Shown piece after piece: positions 25,445-35,829 of a stretch of DNA of 64,000 nucleotides. Origin of the DNA: Lepidonotus clava (lineage: Eukaryota > Annelida > Polychaeta > Phyllodocida > Polynoidae); the NCBI GenBank assembly GCA_936440205.1, contig OW387149.1, positions 9,134,114 through 9,198,113 of the forward strand, written 5' to 3'. The notes under the pieces were generated by a model. That model did not search any database, had not been told where the DNA came from, and saw only the letters and a program-made list of their open reading frames with translations. Positions within the stretch are counted from its first letter, which is position 1, and every line of letters starts with the position of its first letter. The position numbers and the translations under genes are program-made.

Positions 25445-28400
25445 AAGTCCGTGATGCATGGCTGGCAGAAATAAAAGTTAGATTCTCAAGCAGGGTACCA
25501 ACCACACAGGGAAAACAGGGAAAATGGCAACAACAAAAAACACAGGGAATTTGTAAATTTTGCCAAAACACAGGGGGAAAACTGAGAATTTCATTTGGCC
25601 AGGTTCTGAAATTCCTGATTCTCAAGATATTAGGGATTCGACTTTATGTTGTTGGGTTGTCCACATTTTTTCTACATACAGAGGCTTTTAAGTTTGAACA
25701 ACTTGCTCGATATGACACAGGGAAAAATTGCCGCAAAACAGGGAAATCTCAGGGAAAACACAGGGAATATGTACGCTGTATAATGAATTTGAAACTGACC
25801 CCGTACAGCCGACCCGTTAACTTACCGCCCTCTCCTTCTTAAGGCGGCAGGTTCCCACTGGTGGAACTTTCACCACTTTCAGCACCACGTCAAGCCCAAC
25901 GTCTTTAGAAAGGACCCCGATATCACACTACCTCATGTCTTTCTACATTATACAAATACAAAAATACATGAAAATTTGCAACAAGAAAATGCCTTTACTA
26001 TTACTACATCTGGAAGATCAAGGAAACCTAAAGATGTTTGTTTTTATGGAATAATGAAACACAAACACACACACAGGAAGTCCATGATCCGTGAAAAATA
26101 AAAGTTAGATTCTTAATGTATATTTAATTTTGAACTGTCCCCATACGCCATGATACGGCCAACCTGTTAACTTACCGCCCTATCTTACTTAAGGCGGCAG
26201 GTTCCCACTGGTGGAACTTTCGCCACTTTCAGCACCACGTCAAGCCCAACGTCTTTAGAAAGGACCCCGATATCACACTACCTCATGTCTTTCTCCATTA
26301 TACAAATACAAAAATACATGAAAATTTGCAACAAGAAAAATGCCTTTACTATAACTACATTTGGAAGATCAAGGAAACCTAAAGATATTTGTTTATGGAA
26401 TAATGATACACAAACACACACACAGGAAGTCCATGATCCATGAAAAATAAAAGTTAGATTCTCAACGTATAATAAATTTTGAACTGTCCCCATACGCCAT
26501 GATACGGCCAACCTGTTAACTTACCGCCCTGTCCTTCTTAAGGCGGCCGGTTCCCACTGGTGGAACTTTCGCCACTTTCAGCACCACGTCAAGCCCAACG
26601 TCTTTAGAAAGGACCCCGATATCACACTACCTCATGTCTTTCTCATTGGGGACAAAATCCCCGTCAAATGGGGCAAGCAAAAACGTGGGACGATGCCTTA
26701 TCAGCAGCAACATCACTATTTTTGGTTGTGTAAGTATGATGGAGAAATTAAGGATTTTAGCTGTAAATTGATAAGTTGTTCATGGATGGTGTATATAACA
26801 GCCTGGGAATGGTTTTATTGATACTAACATACCCCTTCCCCCTCCCAAACGCTTTGGGACCACATCTTCGTAACTAATTTCAGCGATTAGGCTAATCTGG
26901 TAAAATTTGATCAGTGTCTCATTTATATTTGTTGTGTTTGTAAATCAAAGTAACTAAACCTAACAATGTCTTTCCAAGGCTATTTTCAAATGACATCACT
27001 TCCTTAAGTGACAAGACAGAATCAGGTACTATGAAACCCTAATCTAATTTCATCTGATTAGCCTAATCACTAAAATCAGTAACGAAGATATGGGCCTTGG
27101 TATCTTAACCCTTAATCATCGTCACCTTCCTTTTGTAGTATTCTATATTTGTATGTATATTTACATGTGTGAGTTTGTAACGTTTAATTAAGCATGCATC
27201 TGTTCTTGGTGTTGGTGTGTTTCTTCTCTTTTATGTCTCAGTGAAAACTGAATCTAACTGATACATGAGACGATGTTTCTGTATGTATCCTATAAATAAC
27301 CCTTTCCATACAACTTTACCCCTTCCGTATGGTATTAACATAAGCCAGTAGATCATTTCCCCTTTAAGATAATGCAGCGATACTACTATCCATTCAAATT
27401 AGAAGTATTATAACCACCTTCATGCCAACAATTATCGTTATTGATATTTTCATAATTACGATATCGTATCAATGGTGTATAGAGTGGGGGAGCCGGGCCT
27501 TTTTTTTCCTTTTTCCTTTTCTTTTTTCTTTCTTTTTCTTTTCTTTTTTTTCCCCTTTTTTTTCTTTTTTGTTGATATTATGGTATATCAAAATTCAGTC
27601 CAAATCCAGTCAAAAACAATTTTGCTAAAGCATCCCCATTCCCCATCCTCCTTTTTTCCTTCAGATTCTATACCGTGCCAGTCTGGTAAGAACCAATAAG
27701 GGTTGGCCGGACGTTAAACTACCCCAACAAACAAACAAACTATACCTGTGTCCATCCCAAATTTCATATGTGGCATTCCTCTGCTATGTAGGGAAAGGGT
27801 TAAGTGTAATTTTCTTTCACCATGCACCCGCACTCTCAACTACACAAAGTGCCCGCCTTTTAGATCTTAAATAATGCTGTAGTGATGATAAGACATTTGA
27901 TTTAGGTATAAAGTAAGATTATTACCATTCGAAATAGATGGGTTTTTTTATCGGACATGGAAAATGTTTTTAAACTGAACATTGAAAGTTAATAAATATG
28001 TTGGTATGAAAGATTGCCTTGGATGCTAATTTTGTATAAGTGCTGCTTTTGCAAAGGATTACTGCTAATGCATTGGGTAAAGTGAGCTTTCTTTATGCTA
28101 GTTATGTATGCTATTTGGGTGTTGGTTTTATACCTTGCTCTTATTTTTTGTCAAATATAACTAAGATTTTATATTTGCGTTTCATGGGTATTTTCTTTTT
28201 TTTCCCTGTGATATCAATATTGTGTAGATTAATGGCTTTATTTCAGGATCCGTACACTCTAAACAGTATATTTCTATCCATATTTCATAAGTACATAAAT
28301 GATTTAATGTGATTTTTTTTTCAGAACATCGTGAGTGTGATGACATTAATCAGTGCAGTAAAAACACGGAATTGAAAGGCCATACCCACTAGGCAATTTT

Positions 28401-31400
28401 CCCGTTGACAGGTGACTAGAAGAATCGCAGTCATCGTCACCGGGCGACTGTAATATCTAGCGAGTTTGATATTTTTATGGTGATCACTTCGCCCATCGCT
28501 CGTTGCCCAAAACACACCATACCCACGCGGAATTGCATTGTACGATCGCTGGGTGATCACAATTGCCTGGCAATTTGACGTTTATACAGTCGCCCGTTGC
28601 TGCTTAAGTCGCTTAGTGGGTATGGCCCTTTAGGGACTTCCATTAAGTACATAGGTAAATGTTCAAAAGTATGATATCCCCCTCCCAACCCATTTGGGAA
28701 AATATACACATTAGATTTGTACAGGAATGTACTCACATTAATTTTTCAGCATTTTCACCCCCCCCCCCAATGCCTACATACTTAATGGAGGGCCCCTAAC
28801 TTTAAATTTATCAATAGTATTTCAAAAAATAATTTCCATTTCTCCAACATTTTCTCACCAGGGGGCGTCCTCTCATTGGTGGAACTTCCGGCACGGGTTG
28901 CATCATGGGAAGACCAATGTGTTTAAAAAAGACCCGGATATTACCCTGCCCTATGTGTTCTTAACGGGCAAGAACCCGGCCTGGAAATGGGGCCTTAGGA
29001 AGAAGGGCTACATGCCCTACCAACACCAACACAAGTATTTCTGGCTCTGTGAGTCATAAAAACATACATCGTTAATATATATACATACTCACTCACACGT
29101 AGTCACTTTATGCTTCACTACCTGATATTTATACTCTTGTATATTTTTCATTTCAAATACAAGCTTAAACCTGCTTTAAAAACTGCCTCAATTTTGAAAA
29201 TTTATTAGAAAATGTTAGAAGCCTTATGAAAAAACAAGAATTACTGTAAGTGTAAGTAAGACCAATGTGTTTTTAAAAAAAAGACCCGGATATTGCCTTG
29301 CCCTAAGTGTTCTTAACGGGCAGAAATGTGGCCTGGAAGTGGGGCCTAAAGAAGAAGGGCTACATGCCCTACCAACACCAACACAAGTATTTCTGGCTCT
29401 GTGAGTCGAGAAAACATACAACCATTAATATATGTACACTCACACGTAGTCACTTCATGCTTCACTACCTCATATTTATACCCTTGTATTTTTTTATATT
29501 TCAAACACAAGCTTAAACCTGCTTTACAAACTGTCGCGGTTTTAAAAATTTATTAGGTAAAGTTGGAAGCTTTATAATAAAAATAAAAATTACCGTAAGT
29601 GTAAGTAAGACCAGAATTTTTAAAAAAGACCCGGATATTACTCTGCCCTATGTGTTCTTAATGGGCAGAAACCCGGCCTGGAAATGGGGTCTTAAGAAGA
29701 AGGGCTATATGCCCTACCAACATCAACACAAGTATTTCTGGCTCTGTGAGTCAAAAAAAAACATACATCGTTGATATATACACACTCACACGTAGTCACT
29801 TTACGCTTCACTACCTCATATTTATACTCTTGTATCATTTCATTTCAAATACAAGCTTAAACCTGCTTTAAAAACTTGTTGTTTATAAATTTTTATTGGG
29901 TAAAGTTAGAAGCTTTATGATAAAAACAAAAACAAAATTACTGTAAGTGTAAATAAGACCAGTGTGTTTAAAAAAGACCCGGATATTACTCTGTCCTATG
30001 TGTTCTTAACGGGCAAGAACCCGGCCTGGAAGTGGGGTCTTAAGAAGAAGGGCTACATGCCCTACCAACACCAACACAAGTATTTCTGGCTCTGTGAGTC
30101 ACAAGACATACATCGTTAATATATATACACTCGCACGTAGTCACTTTACGCTTCACTACCTCATATTTATACTCTTGTATCTTTTTTTATTTTTTTACAC
30201 ACAGGCTTAAACTTCCTCTGATAACTGCTGCCGCAATTTTAAACATTTTTATTACTGAAACTAAAATGTTTATACTAAAAATAAAAACAAAAATTACCGT
30301 AAGTCAGTAAAACTATATTGGTTCAAGTGTTTAGTCTCAAGAATCTTTAAATCCAAGTGGGAAGGTGTATGTATCATAACAGAAAATTTACAAAATAATC
30401 TTTTTTTTTTTTTTTTTTACAAACCTGTATACCAACAAAATAATTGCAAAGTCAGGCTTTCAAAATGTACAGCCGGGTGACATCAAACACCAGCTTTTCA
30501 ATCCCCTTAAGAAAACTGCAGAAGAATCAATTCAAAACCACTCTTTGATTTTTGTCCTCTCTATAATTATTATAGTAAGCTGCATTCAAGATCATGACCT
30601 ACATGTGATTAACAGTTTAGACCACCAACAATCAAATAGTGCATTCAAGAATGAAATAAGGTTAAAACATAGGTTAATACAGGTATTGACACTTCAGACA
30701 AAAACAAAAAAAAACATATGCTGTTTGTGATAAATATTGGTGTATGGGACTTGGAAAAGCCTGAATGATAATATGAAAATTGTCAGACTTTATACTATGA
30801 GATTAAAAGAAATAAAATGAAGGTGCAGCATTAGTTTTCTTTGTTGTCCCCATTCAGTGCTTTCTGCCAGAAAAACACTGTTGCTTTTAGTATCCTTTTT
30901 ACGGCGCATATAATACTACCGTTTCATTGCAGCTGCCAAATATTTCAAACACTAAATGACACTTTTTTTCAGAGCTTAAATCAAACATCGTGGTCACTGT
31001 CTTATACTCCATGTTATTTCTTCTTTTCCCACTCCACTGCATTATTTCAATTAGTGTTTTCCAATTGTTTTATTTGCATTATTGACACAAATGTCCTTCA
31101 TTTTAATCCAATCTCATCACTAATCTTGTTGTGTGCTTTACCTTTCGAATCACGGTCATTATCTTTTCCTTATTGATCATTCAGACCTTTTGATAATTAT
31201 CATTATCTGTCAAAAATGTTATGAACTTCTGAACTATTCATAAGAATACCTGGTGTTGCAACTTAATATAATTATTAGATTTGTACAGGAATGTACTCAC
31301 TAGATATTTCTTCTAGTCTAGATATCTCATCCAACCCTGTAAAAGTAGAGTATCCGTATATGGGAATAATTTTATTCTTTCCATATTTTCTGGCCCACTC

Positions 31401-34400
31401 AGAGTGGGGGCCTAGAATTGATTATTTTGGACAGAAAAAAATTTTCTGCCACGTCGGATTACACCCATTAGAGTATCCGTATATGATTTGATCCTGATGA
31501 TATTATCTTCCAATTTAATAAGTACGTTTTTTATGTTGATATCTGTAATGGAATTCTTATTAACGTAAATTTTCATAGATGCTCCTAGAAAATATATACG
31601 CAGAAATTGTAAAAACTATAAAGATATTCTTAGATATTCTCATTTAATTCTTAGAAATTTCTGTCTTTATGTAAGACTTATGTTAATGCCAATATCTTAA
31701 CTTTCTCCTTCTTTCACCATTCCAGTGGGACCCATGAGTTTGTTACCAGTGTACTTCCACATAGAGAACATTTACTTCGTGTTTAAGCGGCGAGACTGGA
31801 TGGACCTCGCGATGACTGTAGCTTATTTTGTACGCTTTGACTACATGTTCGCTGGTTATTATGGTACGCGGTGGTTATCATTAGCCCTCTACATGTTTAT
31901 GAGGTGAGAAAAAATAATTCATATTCATATTTTATTTTCTATTAATCTTGTGTGCTTAAGGGTGAGGCAAAAATTAGTGATGATATTATAGTGACGATTA
32001 AGATTATGAATTCTCAAGGGCAATTCTTACAAAATAGGTCAAAACAGCAAGAAATTCTTTTATCATCCTAAAATGATAAGTTTAAATTTCTGTGTGTGGC
32101 TCCAATATCCGGCTAAGGATGACATGTAGAATTATAAAACTAAAAGGGCAATTATCTGTATTATGCACTTAATGTAGTCATTTTTCTAAACAGCTTTTGA
32201 ACACTTTACCTAAACTCACACTTATTATGCATGCATAAGTTATATTAAAGCAGAGATAACTTTCAGACAAAAGTGTAAAAAAAAGTGAACGAAGAGGGGC
32301 AGGTATAGAATTTCGAATGTAATTTATTTGTTGTAGACATGAATTAGTCAGAAATTTAGTTTTTGATTAATAGAACAAGGGGCATTTTACCCAAAAATAT
32401 CTTTTGAATATTTTGTCCAACTAAATGTTTTTTTCTGCAGGATGTTGGAGAGTTTTTGGTTCACGTTTGTGACCCAGATGAGTCATCTGCCTATGGAGGT
32501 GGACGAGGAGCGGTACAACAACTGGTTAACTCAACAGACCACAGCCACCTGCGACATCGAGCCGTCCTGGTTCAACGACTGGTTCACCGGTCACCTCAAC
32601 TACCAGATAGAGCACCAGTAAGTACTCCTTTACCATAAAGGGTTCCTTGCAAATAAATTTCTGAACGCCTATTCTTTATTCAATTATCTTATCTTTGATA
32701 TTCTAAAAATAGTTCAAAAGAAAAAATTGGAAAATATTTAAGTACTATTGAATTGTAAAAGAAAGAAAATGAAATTTGGGAATTTCCTAATTTCTGAGTT
32801 GTTATTTCTGTCCTTGCTACGTCATAATAAAGGGAATTCCCTTTCAGAACAACTTGGGAATCTTAGGTTATTGAAAAAAATTAGGGGAGCAAAACATTCA
32901 AGTATTTATAGCCTGTGTGAAGACTGATATATGAATATTTAATGCTACAGCTCAAATTCCTTCCTATACATTCATGAGGATGGGGGACTCCCTTTTTTGA
33001 AAGTGGGGATTTCCCAGCCCCCGTTAGGGTACCGGGTTGGAGCTTCTGCCCCTGGGAAGATTATAGGCCCCCAGTAGCTCCTGTTGATCGTAAAAGGCGA
33101 TGATAGGGGGACCCAGCACTGACCAAGTGGTTTATTGTGTTTGATTCCCAGTTGGTGTCTGGGTTCACTAAGGGATCAGGTACAGCAAAAATGATTTCCA
33201 GGTTTTGATCCCCTGCTGTTTGCCTGCCCTGTCACCCTTGTCTCATTAAGACATGATCATCACCAAAGACTGACCAAGTCAAAACATGTGTCTGAAAAGT
33301 CAGAATTCGTCCCAACTTGTTTTCGCCATGAAAATTACCCTGGCTGTTGGTACAGCGTAAAACATCCTTCACTCACTCACTCCAGAGGGAGGAGACGAGT
33401 CTGACAATAAGTTGTGTTTTACTATGTGTGTAGAATATCATCCTAGCCTAGCCCTCCCACTGCCGTAAATATTGATTTTGAGCAAGCCGCCTTAGCGACA
33501 TTGATCGGTGTTTAGTGTTAATAAATAATAGTGTTGTGCATTGATTATTCAATGTTTAAACTCTTATACCAATCTAAGTGTAGCGTGATCACTACGTTAA
33601 TTGGAGAGAGACTTCGGGTTTTCTGACCTTTATTTACTGGTATGTTCTTTGGACGAACGACTAGCTCTTAATATTCCCAGGGGAATATCATTAAGGCATC
33701 TCTTCACTAGTCAACGAGGTATTGGTATAATGTTAACAAAGCGGCTTTGAACAATACCATTGACATTAATCAACTTTTGTTGTATAATGATTAAGGAACT
33801 ATTGATCTGTATAAAATTATGGTAAATTTGTGTGAAAGTTAAAAAAAACTAAACAATTTAGATCCATGTAAGCCCCCTGGTGTGGCAACGAAAAGTCGAA
33901 TATTCCAAGCATGGAACAGTTAAATAAATGTTAAAAATAAAGAAAATAATGGGAAAAAATTCATTCAGTTAAACTTGTGCTTGCAGCCTGTTTCCGACCA
34001 TGCCCCGCCACAACCTGCATAAGGTGGCCAGTGAGGTGGAGGCGCTCTGTAAGAAACACAACCGGCCGTACATCATCAAGTCCCTGGGCACGGCCTTTGC
34101 CGACATCATCAGGTTAGTTATCATTGTGATAGAAAACAAATAATTGTTCATCGCTAAATCCCTCTGCAATCAACTTGTGGTGTTTGACCCCACCTCTAGT
34201 AAAACCGGGCGTAGCAAGGTGGAATAATAAAATTATTATTATAGGGATTCACTTGCAGTGTCACTTGCATTGGAACTTTCATTGGGGCAACGCAAGTACT
34301 ACAATAAATGACTTTATATCGGTTTTCTATTGAACGCTTGTGGTGGCAGAAACCAACATGTTCGTTTCTGAAATGCAAATTACTTGTGGTGGCAGATGAG

Positions 34401-34624
34401 CCCACCGCAAACAGCCCCCCACCAGATAGTGGTATATGGCCTTTACTGGAGTGATGATAATTGTGTTTTTTTTAAATGACAAAACAAAATGAAACACCAC
34501 AGAGTAGCAAATATACAGTTTGTGTATAACTTTTATGTGTTGATTAACCTACAAGTCCCAATAATTTTTCAGGTCCCTAAAACACTCTGGCGATCTGTAC
34601 TATGAGGCCTACCATGCCTTCTGA
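10787..34624 (+). CDS. FADS: Front-end fatty acid desaturase with N-terminal cytochrome b5 domain (FADS type), 437 aa
   Basis: Nine coding exons: 10787-10978, 20780-20881, 21369-21566, 23713-23814, exon 5 (26543-26729 or 28862-29048), 31726-31903, 32441-32617, 33987-34112 and 34573-34624. They total 1314 nt with compatible phases and good GT-AG sites. Residues 15-80 form the cytochrome b5 domain with heme ligands in HPGG (48-51) and H71. Exon 3 supplies hydrophobic membrane segments. The three di-iron histidine boxes are HDYGH (172-176), HxxHH (209-213, in exon 5) and QIEHH (375-379); the Q in the last box is the mark of front-end (delta-5/6/8) desaturases. Length matches vertebrate FADS2 (444 aa). 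The enzyme inserts double bases between an existing double bond and the carboxyl end of polyunsaturated acyl chains in the ER membrane, using electrons from its own b5 domain. Regiospecificity cannot be read from sequence. The gene is intact; exon 5 exists in two versions (see separate entries). Confidence 0.95.
10979..12240 (+). repeat. Polypurine tract in FADS intron 1
   Basis: Over 1.1 kb of the plus strand is almost pure A/G (GGGAGGAGAGGGGA-like units), starting immediately after the exon 1 donor. It gives many overlapping artificial open frames on both strands (Gly/Arg/Glu-rich on plus, Pro/Ser/Leu-rich on minus). Long mirror-symmetric polypurine DNA can form triplex structure. A short TIR-like insertion breaks the tract at 11721-11940. 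Confidence 0.9.
11721..11940. mobile_element. Probable MITE inside the polypurine tract
   Basis: Begins CAGTGGCGGATCCAATGG and ends CTCTGGATCCACCCCA, which are imperfect inverted repeats around GGATCC. Long G and C runs lie inside. A related end (gccaggatccgccccagag) occurs near 12632. Target duplication not resolved. Confidence 0.45.
12241..12840. other. FADS intron 1 with a small direct repeat
   Basis: A ~65-bp unit (cttggcaccactcaaatcaagcc, ...gggtgactaaatag) recurs about three times between 12400 and 12550. A G run lies at 12620-12633. Confidence 0.55.
12841..14863. mobile_element. 2.0-kb nonautonomous TIR element with 6-bp target duplication TAAGTA
   Basis: Ends are CAGGGGTCATAACG and its exact reverse complement; TAAGTA flanks it at 12835-12840 and 14864-14869. 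Inside each end is an array of TTCCTATATTTTCC units pointing inward (12855-12950 and, reversed, 14745-14840). The middle is purine-rich, then carries a satellite-like array (separate entry). No transposase frame is present, so it would depend on another element. CAGGGG ends are common in hAT-like elements, but those duplicate 8 bp, so I leave the family open. Confidence 0.8.
13285..14640. repeat. Satellite-like tandem array inside the 2.0-kb TIR element
   Basis: About seven diverged units of roughly 200 bp. Each has a cagatttcatatttgagggg block, a gaccccccagtgaacagata block and an agattccataaaatgggtg block. Unit starts lie near 13285, 13488, 13847, 14048, 14199, 14400 and 14590. A shorter ~65-bp repeat (gggatcctcagggcatgag) precedes it at 13130-13260. 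Confidence 0.8.
14870..15424. other. FADS intron 1, no recognised feature
   Basis: A 126-codon open frame runs on the minus strand at 14965-15345. It has no recognisable domain, and I do not support it as a gene. Confidence 0.3.
15425..16080. repeat. Two-unit tandem duplication, second unit interrupted by a MITE
   Basis: The block at 15425-15600 (cagtggcttttcagtagct, ...catactgattaaggaagtat, ...gagtttacagta) recurs at 15637-16045. In the second unit a 270-bp element splits it between gattatccag and tccagtgcaa. The first unit provides the pre-insertion sequence. Confidence 0.75.
15712..15981. mobile_element. Short TIR element (270 bp) with 5-bp target duplication TCCAG
   Basis: Starts CAGGGGTGGACATAAG and ends CAGTCCACTCCTG; the outer 11 bases are inverted copies with one difference. 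TCCAG lies at 15707-15711 and 15982-15986, and the tandem partner unit shows the site once. The interior is GGGGCCC-rich and self-complementary. Confidence 0.8.
16252..16524. mobile_element. Short TIR element with GTTGCCCA-rich interior
   Basis: CAGGGGTTGACAAATC at the left and GATTTGTCAAGCCCTG at the right are inverted repeats with one mismatch. Inside, tggttgcccactgggcaact-type palindromes recur. I could not identify a target duplication. Confidence 0.65.
16525..17289. other. FADS intron 1, no recognised feature
   Basis: Includes an inverted pair near 16705-16755 (ctgttctaccatgacaatga / cattttcatggtagaacag) that forms a ~16-bp stem, and a T run near 16830-16844. No gene seen. Confidence 0.35.
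17290..18240. repeat. Degenerate minisatellite in FADS intron 1
   Basis: About eight or nine diverged units of ~105 bp with the blocks tagatcttagaggttagata, cttagatacagngaggat and gatgaaaacatattgatag. Consistent with old tandem expansion. Confidence 0.75.
18241..19561. other. FADS intron 1 with clustered AAATTCGACATG motifs
   Basis: Between 18240 and 18445 the phrase ttaaattcgacatg, paired with acatggccatttct, recurs four or five times. The remaining sequence is unassigned. Confidence 0.5.
19562..19820. mobile_element. Short TIR element (259 bp) with 6-bp target duplication CAATTT
   Basis: Ends CAGAGATGC and GGCATCTCTG are inverted repeats. CAATTT flanks both sides (19556-19561 and 19821-19826). 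The interior holds CCTACnTTTTCC-type steps resembling the subterminal arrays of the 2.0-kb element. Confidence 0.75.
20105..20262. repeat. AT-rich palindromic tract
   Basis: (TATTA)n/(TAATA)n low-complexity DNA, nearly 100 percent A/T. Confidence 0.9.
21805..22510. mobile_element. TIR element (706 bp) in a TTAA target site
   Basis: Ends GGATAGACAACTG and CAGTTGTCTATCC are perfect inverted repeats, bordered by TTAA at 21801-21804 and 22511-22514. A TTAA duplication points to piggyBac-like or Kolobok-like mobilisation. No transposase frame. It is inserted right behind FADS exon 3, just before the first exon-3 fragment. Confidence 0.85.
22547..22603 (+). pseudogene. FADS exon 3 fragment 1 (last 19 codons, donor kept)
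   Basis: Matches the end of exon 3 ([19 protein letters not shown]) and keeps a GTAGG donor, but has no acceptor or upstream half. Two more decayed pieces follow at 23112-23159 and about 23217-23262. Between them runs a shared phrase, actcaaagagtaggctcata, so the unit included intron sequence. Confidence 0.8.
23112..23262 (+). pseudogene. FADS exon 3 fragments 2 and 3, decayed
   Basis: Two short pieces carry tacagcctgcctcctgacca-like and tacttacagcctgcctcatc-like sequence from the end of exon 3. Neither keeps a usable frame. They mark further tandem duplication of the exon end. Confidence 0.6.
23815..25843. other. FADS intron 4 with CA microsatellite and ACAGGGAA repeats
   Basis: The CA run is at 25370-25442. 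Around it, acacagggaaaatggca-like phrases recur at 25028-25115, 25275-25325, 25505-25575 and 25725-25768. The piece at 25442-25495 (aggaagtccgtgatgcatgg, ...aaaagttagattctcaa) is the left end of the exon-5A duplication unit. No gene seen in 23815-25020. Confidence 0.7.
25844..26542 (+). pseudogene. Two truncated copies of FADS exon 5A in a ~350-bp tandem array
   Basis: Copies at 25844-25944 and 26194-26294 repeat the acceptor and first ~100 nt of exon 5A nearly base for base, including the second histidine box (HFQHH). They then run into intron-like sequence (attatacaaatacaaaaata) instead of the rest of the exon. Unit lengths are 350 and 349 bp. The acceptors are intact but no donor follows at the break, so they could act only as decoy or read-through exons. 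Confidence 0.9.
26543..26729 (+). CDS. FADS: FADS exon 5, version A (canonical HFQHH second histidine box)
   Basis: 187 nt, entering in phase 0 after ...TTAAG and leaving in phase 1 before GTAAGT. It encodes [19 protein letters not shown] and on to ...[16 protein letters not shown] is the form found in most animal FADS proteins, so this is probably the ancestral version. It is the third and only complete member of a tandem array with a ~350-bp unit; two 5' halves precede it. Confidence 0.9.
26730..28374. other. FADS region between exons 5A and 5B; possible SINE tail
   Basis: A pyrimidine-rich run at 27498-27570 is followed by gggttggccggacgttaaact and (CAAA)n at 27700-27741, resembling the 3' end of a tRNA-derived SINE. 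Target duplication not resolved. Nothing else recognised. Confidence 0.4.
28375..28631. mobile_element. Short TIR element (257 bp)
   Basis: AAAGGCCATACCCACTA at the left and TAGTGGGTATGGCCCTTT at the right are inverted repeats with one extra base. The interior has many self-complementary GCGATC and GTGATC steps. It lies 230 bp before exon 5B. Confidence 0.7.
28862..29048 (+). CDS. FADS: FADS exon 5, version B (variant HGLHH second histidine box), alternative to version A
   Basis: Also 187 nt with phase 0 in and phase 1 out, after a clean acceptor (TTTTCTCACCAG) and before GTGAGT. It encodes [19 protein letters not shown] and on to ...[11 protein letters not shown]. All metal-binding histidines are kept (HxxHH), but FQ becomes GL and about a third of the residues change. 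Because version A and version B have the same length and phases and replace the same residues (199-261), a transcript can use either but including both would shift the frame. It is the first and only complete member of its own tandem array. Confidence 0.88.
29258..30093 (+). pseudogene. Three truncated copies of FADS exon 5B in a ~350-bp tandem array
   Basis: Copies at 29258-29400, 29607-29745 and 29955-30093 repeat the last ~139 nt of exon 5B from AAGACC onward, each with the GTGAGT donor and the same ~215-bp intron piece. Donor-to-donor spacing is 352, 345 and 348 bp. The first copy is frameshifted; the other two stay open ([17 protein letters not shown]... and [17 protein letters not shown]...). 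All lack the acceptor and the histidine box, so alone they cannot replace exon 5. Confidence 0.9.
30094..31725. other. FADS intron 5, remainder
   Basis: Begins with the tail of the exon-5B repeat unit (to about 30300). A T run sits at 30401-30418. Minor open frames here have no support. Confidence 0.4.
33030..33395 (+). repeat. SINE copy ending in CACTCACTC, in FADS intron 7
   Basis: Contains ggcccccagtagctcctgtt, ...gacccagcactgaccaagtg, ...gatttccaggttttgatccc, ...gttttcgccatgaaaattac and ends taaaacatccttcactcactcac. It is the uninterrupted partner of the split copy at 1105-1768. Its tail resembles that of the tRNA-derived SINE at 60697, so the two share a 3' region. Confidence 0.7.
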
Positions 34625-35379
34625 TGACCAGCGAAAAGACGTCCGGATTGGAGGAACCACTCAGGACCAAGCAACACGGATACTACACATGTTATGACAT
34701 GAGATACCTTGTAACTGTGATACAAGATGGATTATTTTTCTTACGGAATATAGATCTATGAATATTCATTCCTCTACTGCTGATTTATATTATTCGCATC
34801 TGAGCCAAGAATATTAATGCGCAATATTAATTAGGTTCACCAGTGCATTAATGCGCATTTAAATTTATGTACATGTGTATCGTGCGCATTATTGTTTGGT
34901 TTCATCAGTGCATTAATGCGCATTTAAATTCATGTTACGTGTATGTGATTAGACGTTGATTACAATACTTTATTGTATTAAGATACTAACTTTCTTTTCT
35001 GATCTCAAGCCTGTAATTTGTATTCCCTATTTTCACAAAGTTACTTTTATAGGTCTTTATCTAATTATATGTTTTCCATTTCAACGAAATGTCTTGTTTT
35101 GGTGTCAGAAAATGTCACTTGAAAGCAAACTCTGAGCAGCTATTATTAACGACACCGATATTGTATTCAATTCAGTTATGAATCCGCGTTTGTAAGTGAG
35201 ATTCAGTAGCCAAAATGATCTATTTTCAGCCTTTTCCCTTCTCGTTGCCTTGTAACCTCATGGCAGAGCATTATAAAGTGTCTGTTTCTGTGATAGTGTA
35301 ACTTCTGCTGAAAATTATTCATTCCGATGACACTATAGCTAGATCCCCACTGAGCCACCAAATACCACTGACTATTAAA

Positions 35380-35829
35380 TAAGCCCATCCCATATAGGGG
35401 GTTTCCATGGTTGGACAAGGGTCGGACAAAATTCATGTATAAAGGATCTTTGTCTCCTAGAGTTAGGGTTACTGAAATAAGCAAGAATTATGTTTTCCTA
35501 TATCCCCAAGTATTGATAAAACATTATGATTTCTAAAATTTACCCAATTGATAGAATTGTAGGCTTGCCAGCCAATCAAAATGCTGTATGTCAGGGCAAA
35601 TAGGGTTGGACATTGTAGGTTGGGCTGACAGGCTTTAACATAGGTTCCTATGGGAAAAAAGCCAATATAATTATAAAGCTGCATTTTACACTTTTAGGAA
35701 GAAATTTCTCAACCAAATTGCTTTGGCTAATTTTGTATTGTGCAACTGTCTTCATGGAAAAAGCATGGAGGCAATTCTGAAAATATTTCATGGTAAACTT
35801 TAATGTTGGTGTAAACTGGGATGGGCTTA
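35380..35829. mobile_element. MITE family 1, copy 2 (TA target site)
   Basis: Same ends (AGCCCATCCC / GGGATGGGCT between TA) and interior as the copy at 9324-9726, about 45 bp longer. An extra block at 35604-35660 (ggacattgtaggttgggctg) accounts for most of the length difference. Confidence 0.85.

Noticed and set aside
25184-25625. Cys/Val and Thr/His repeat frames
   Set aside because: Direct translation of the CA microsatellite.
25844-26294. Truncated exon-5A copies as additional functional alternative exons
   Set aside because: They keep the acceptor and histidine box but have no donor at the break and no matching length, so they cannot replace exon 5 in frame.
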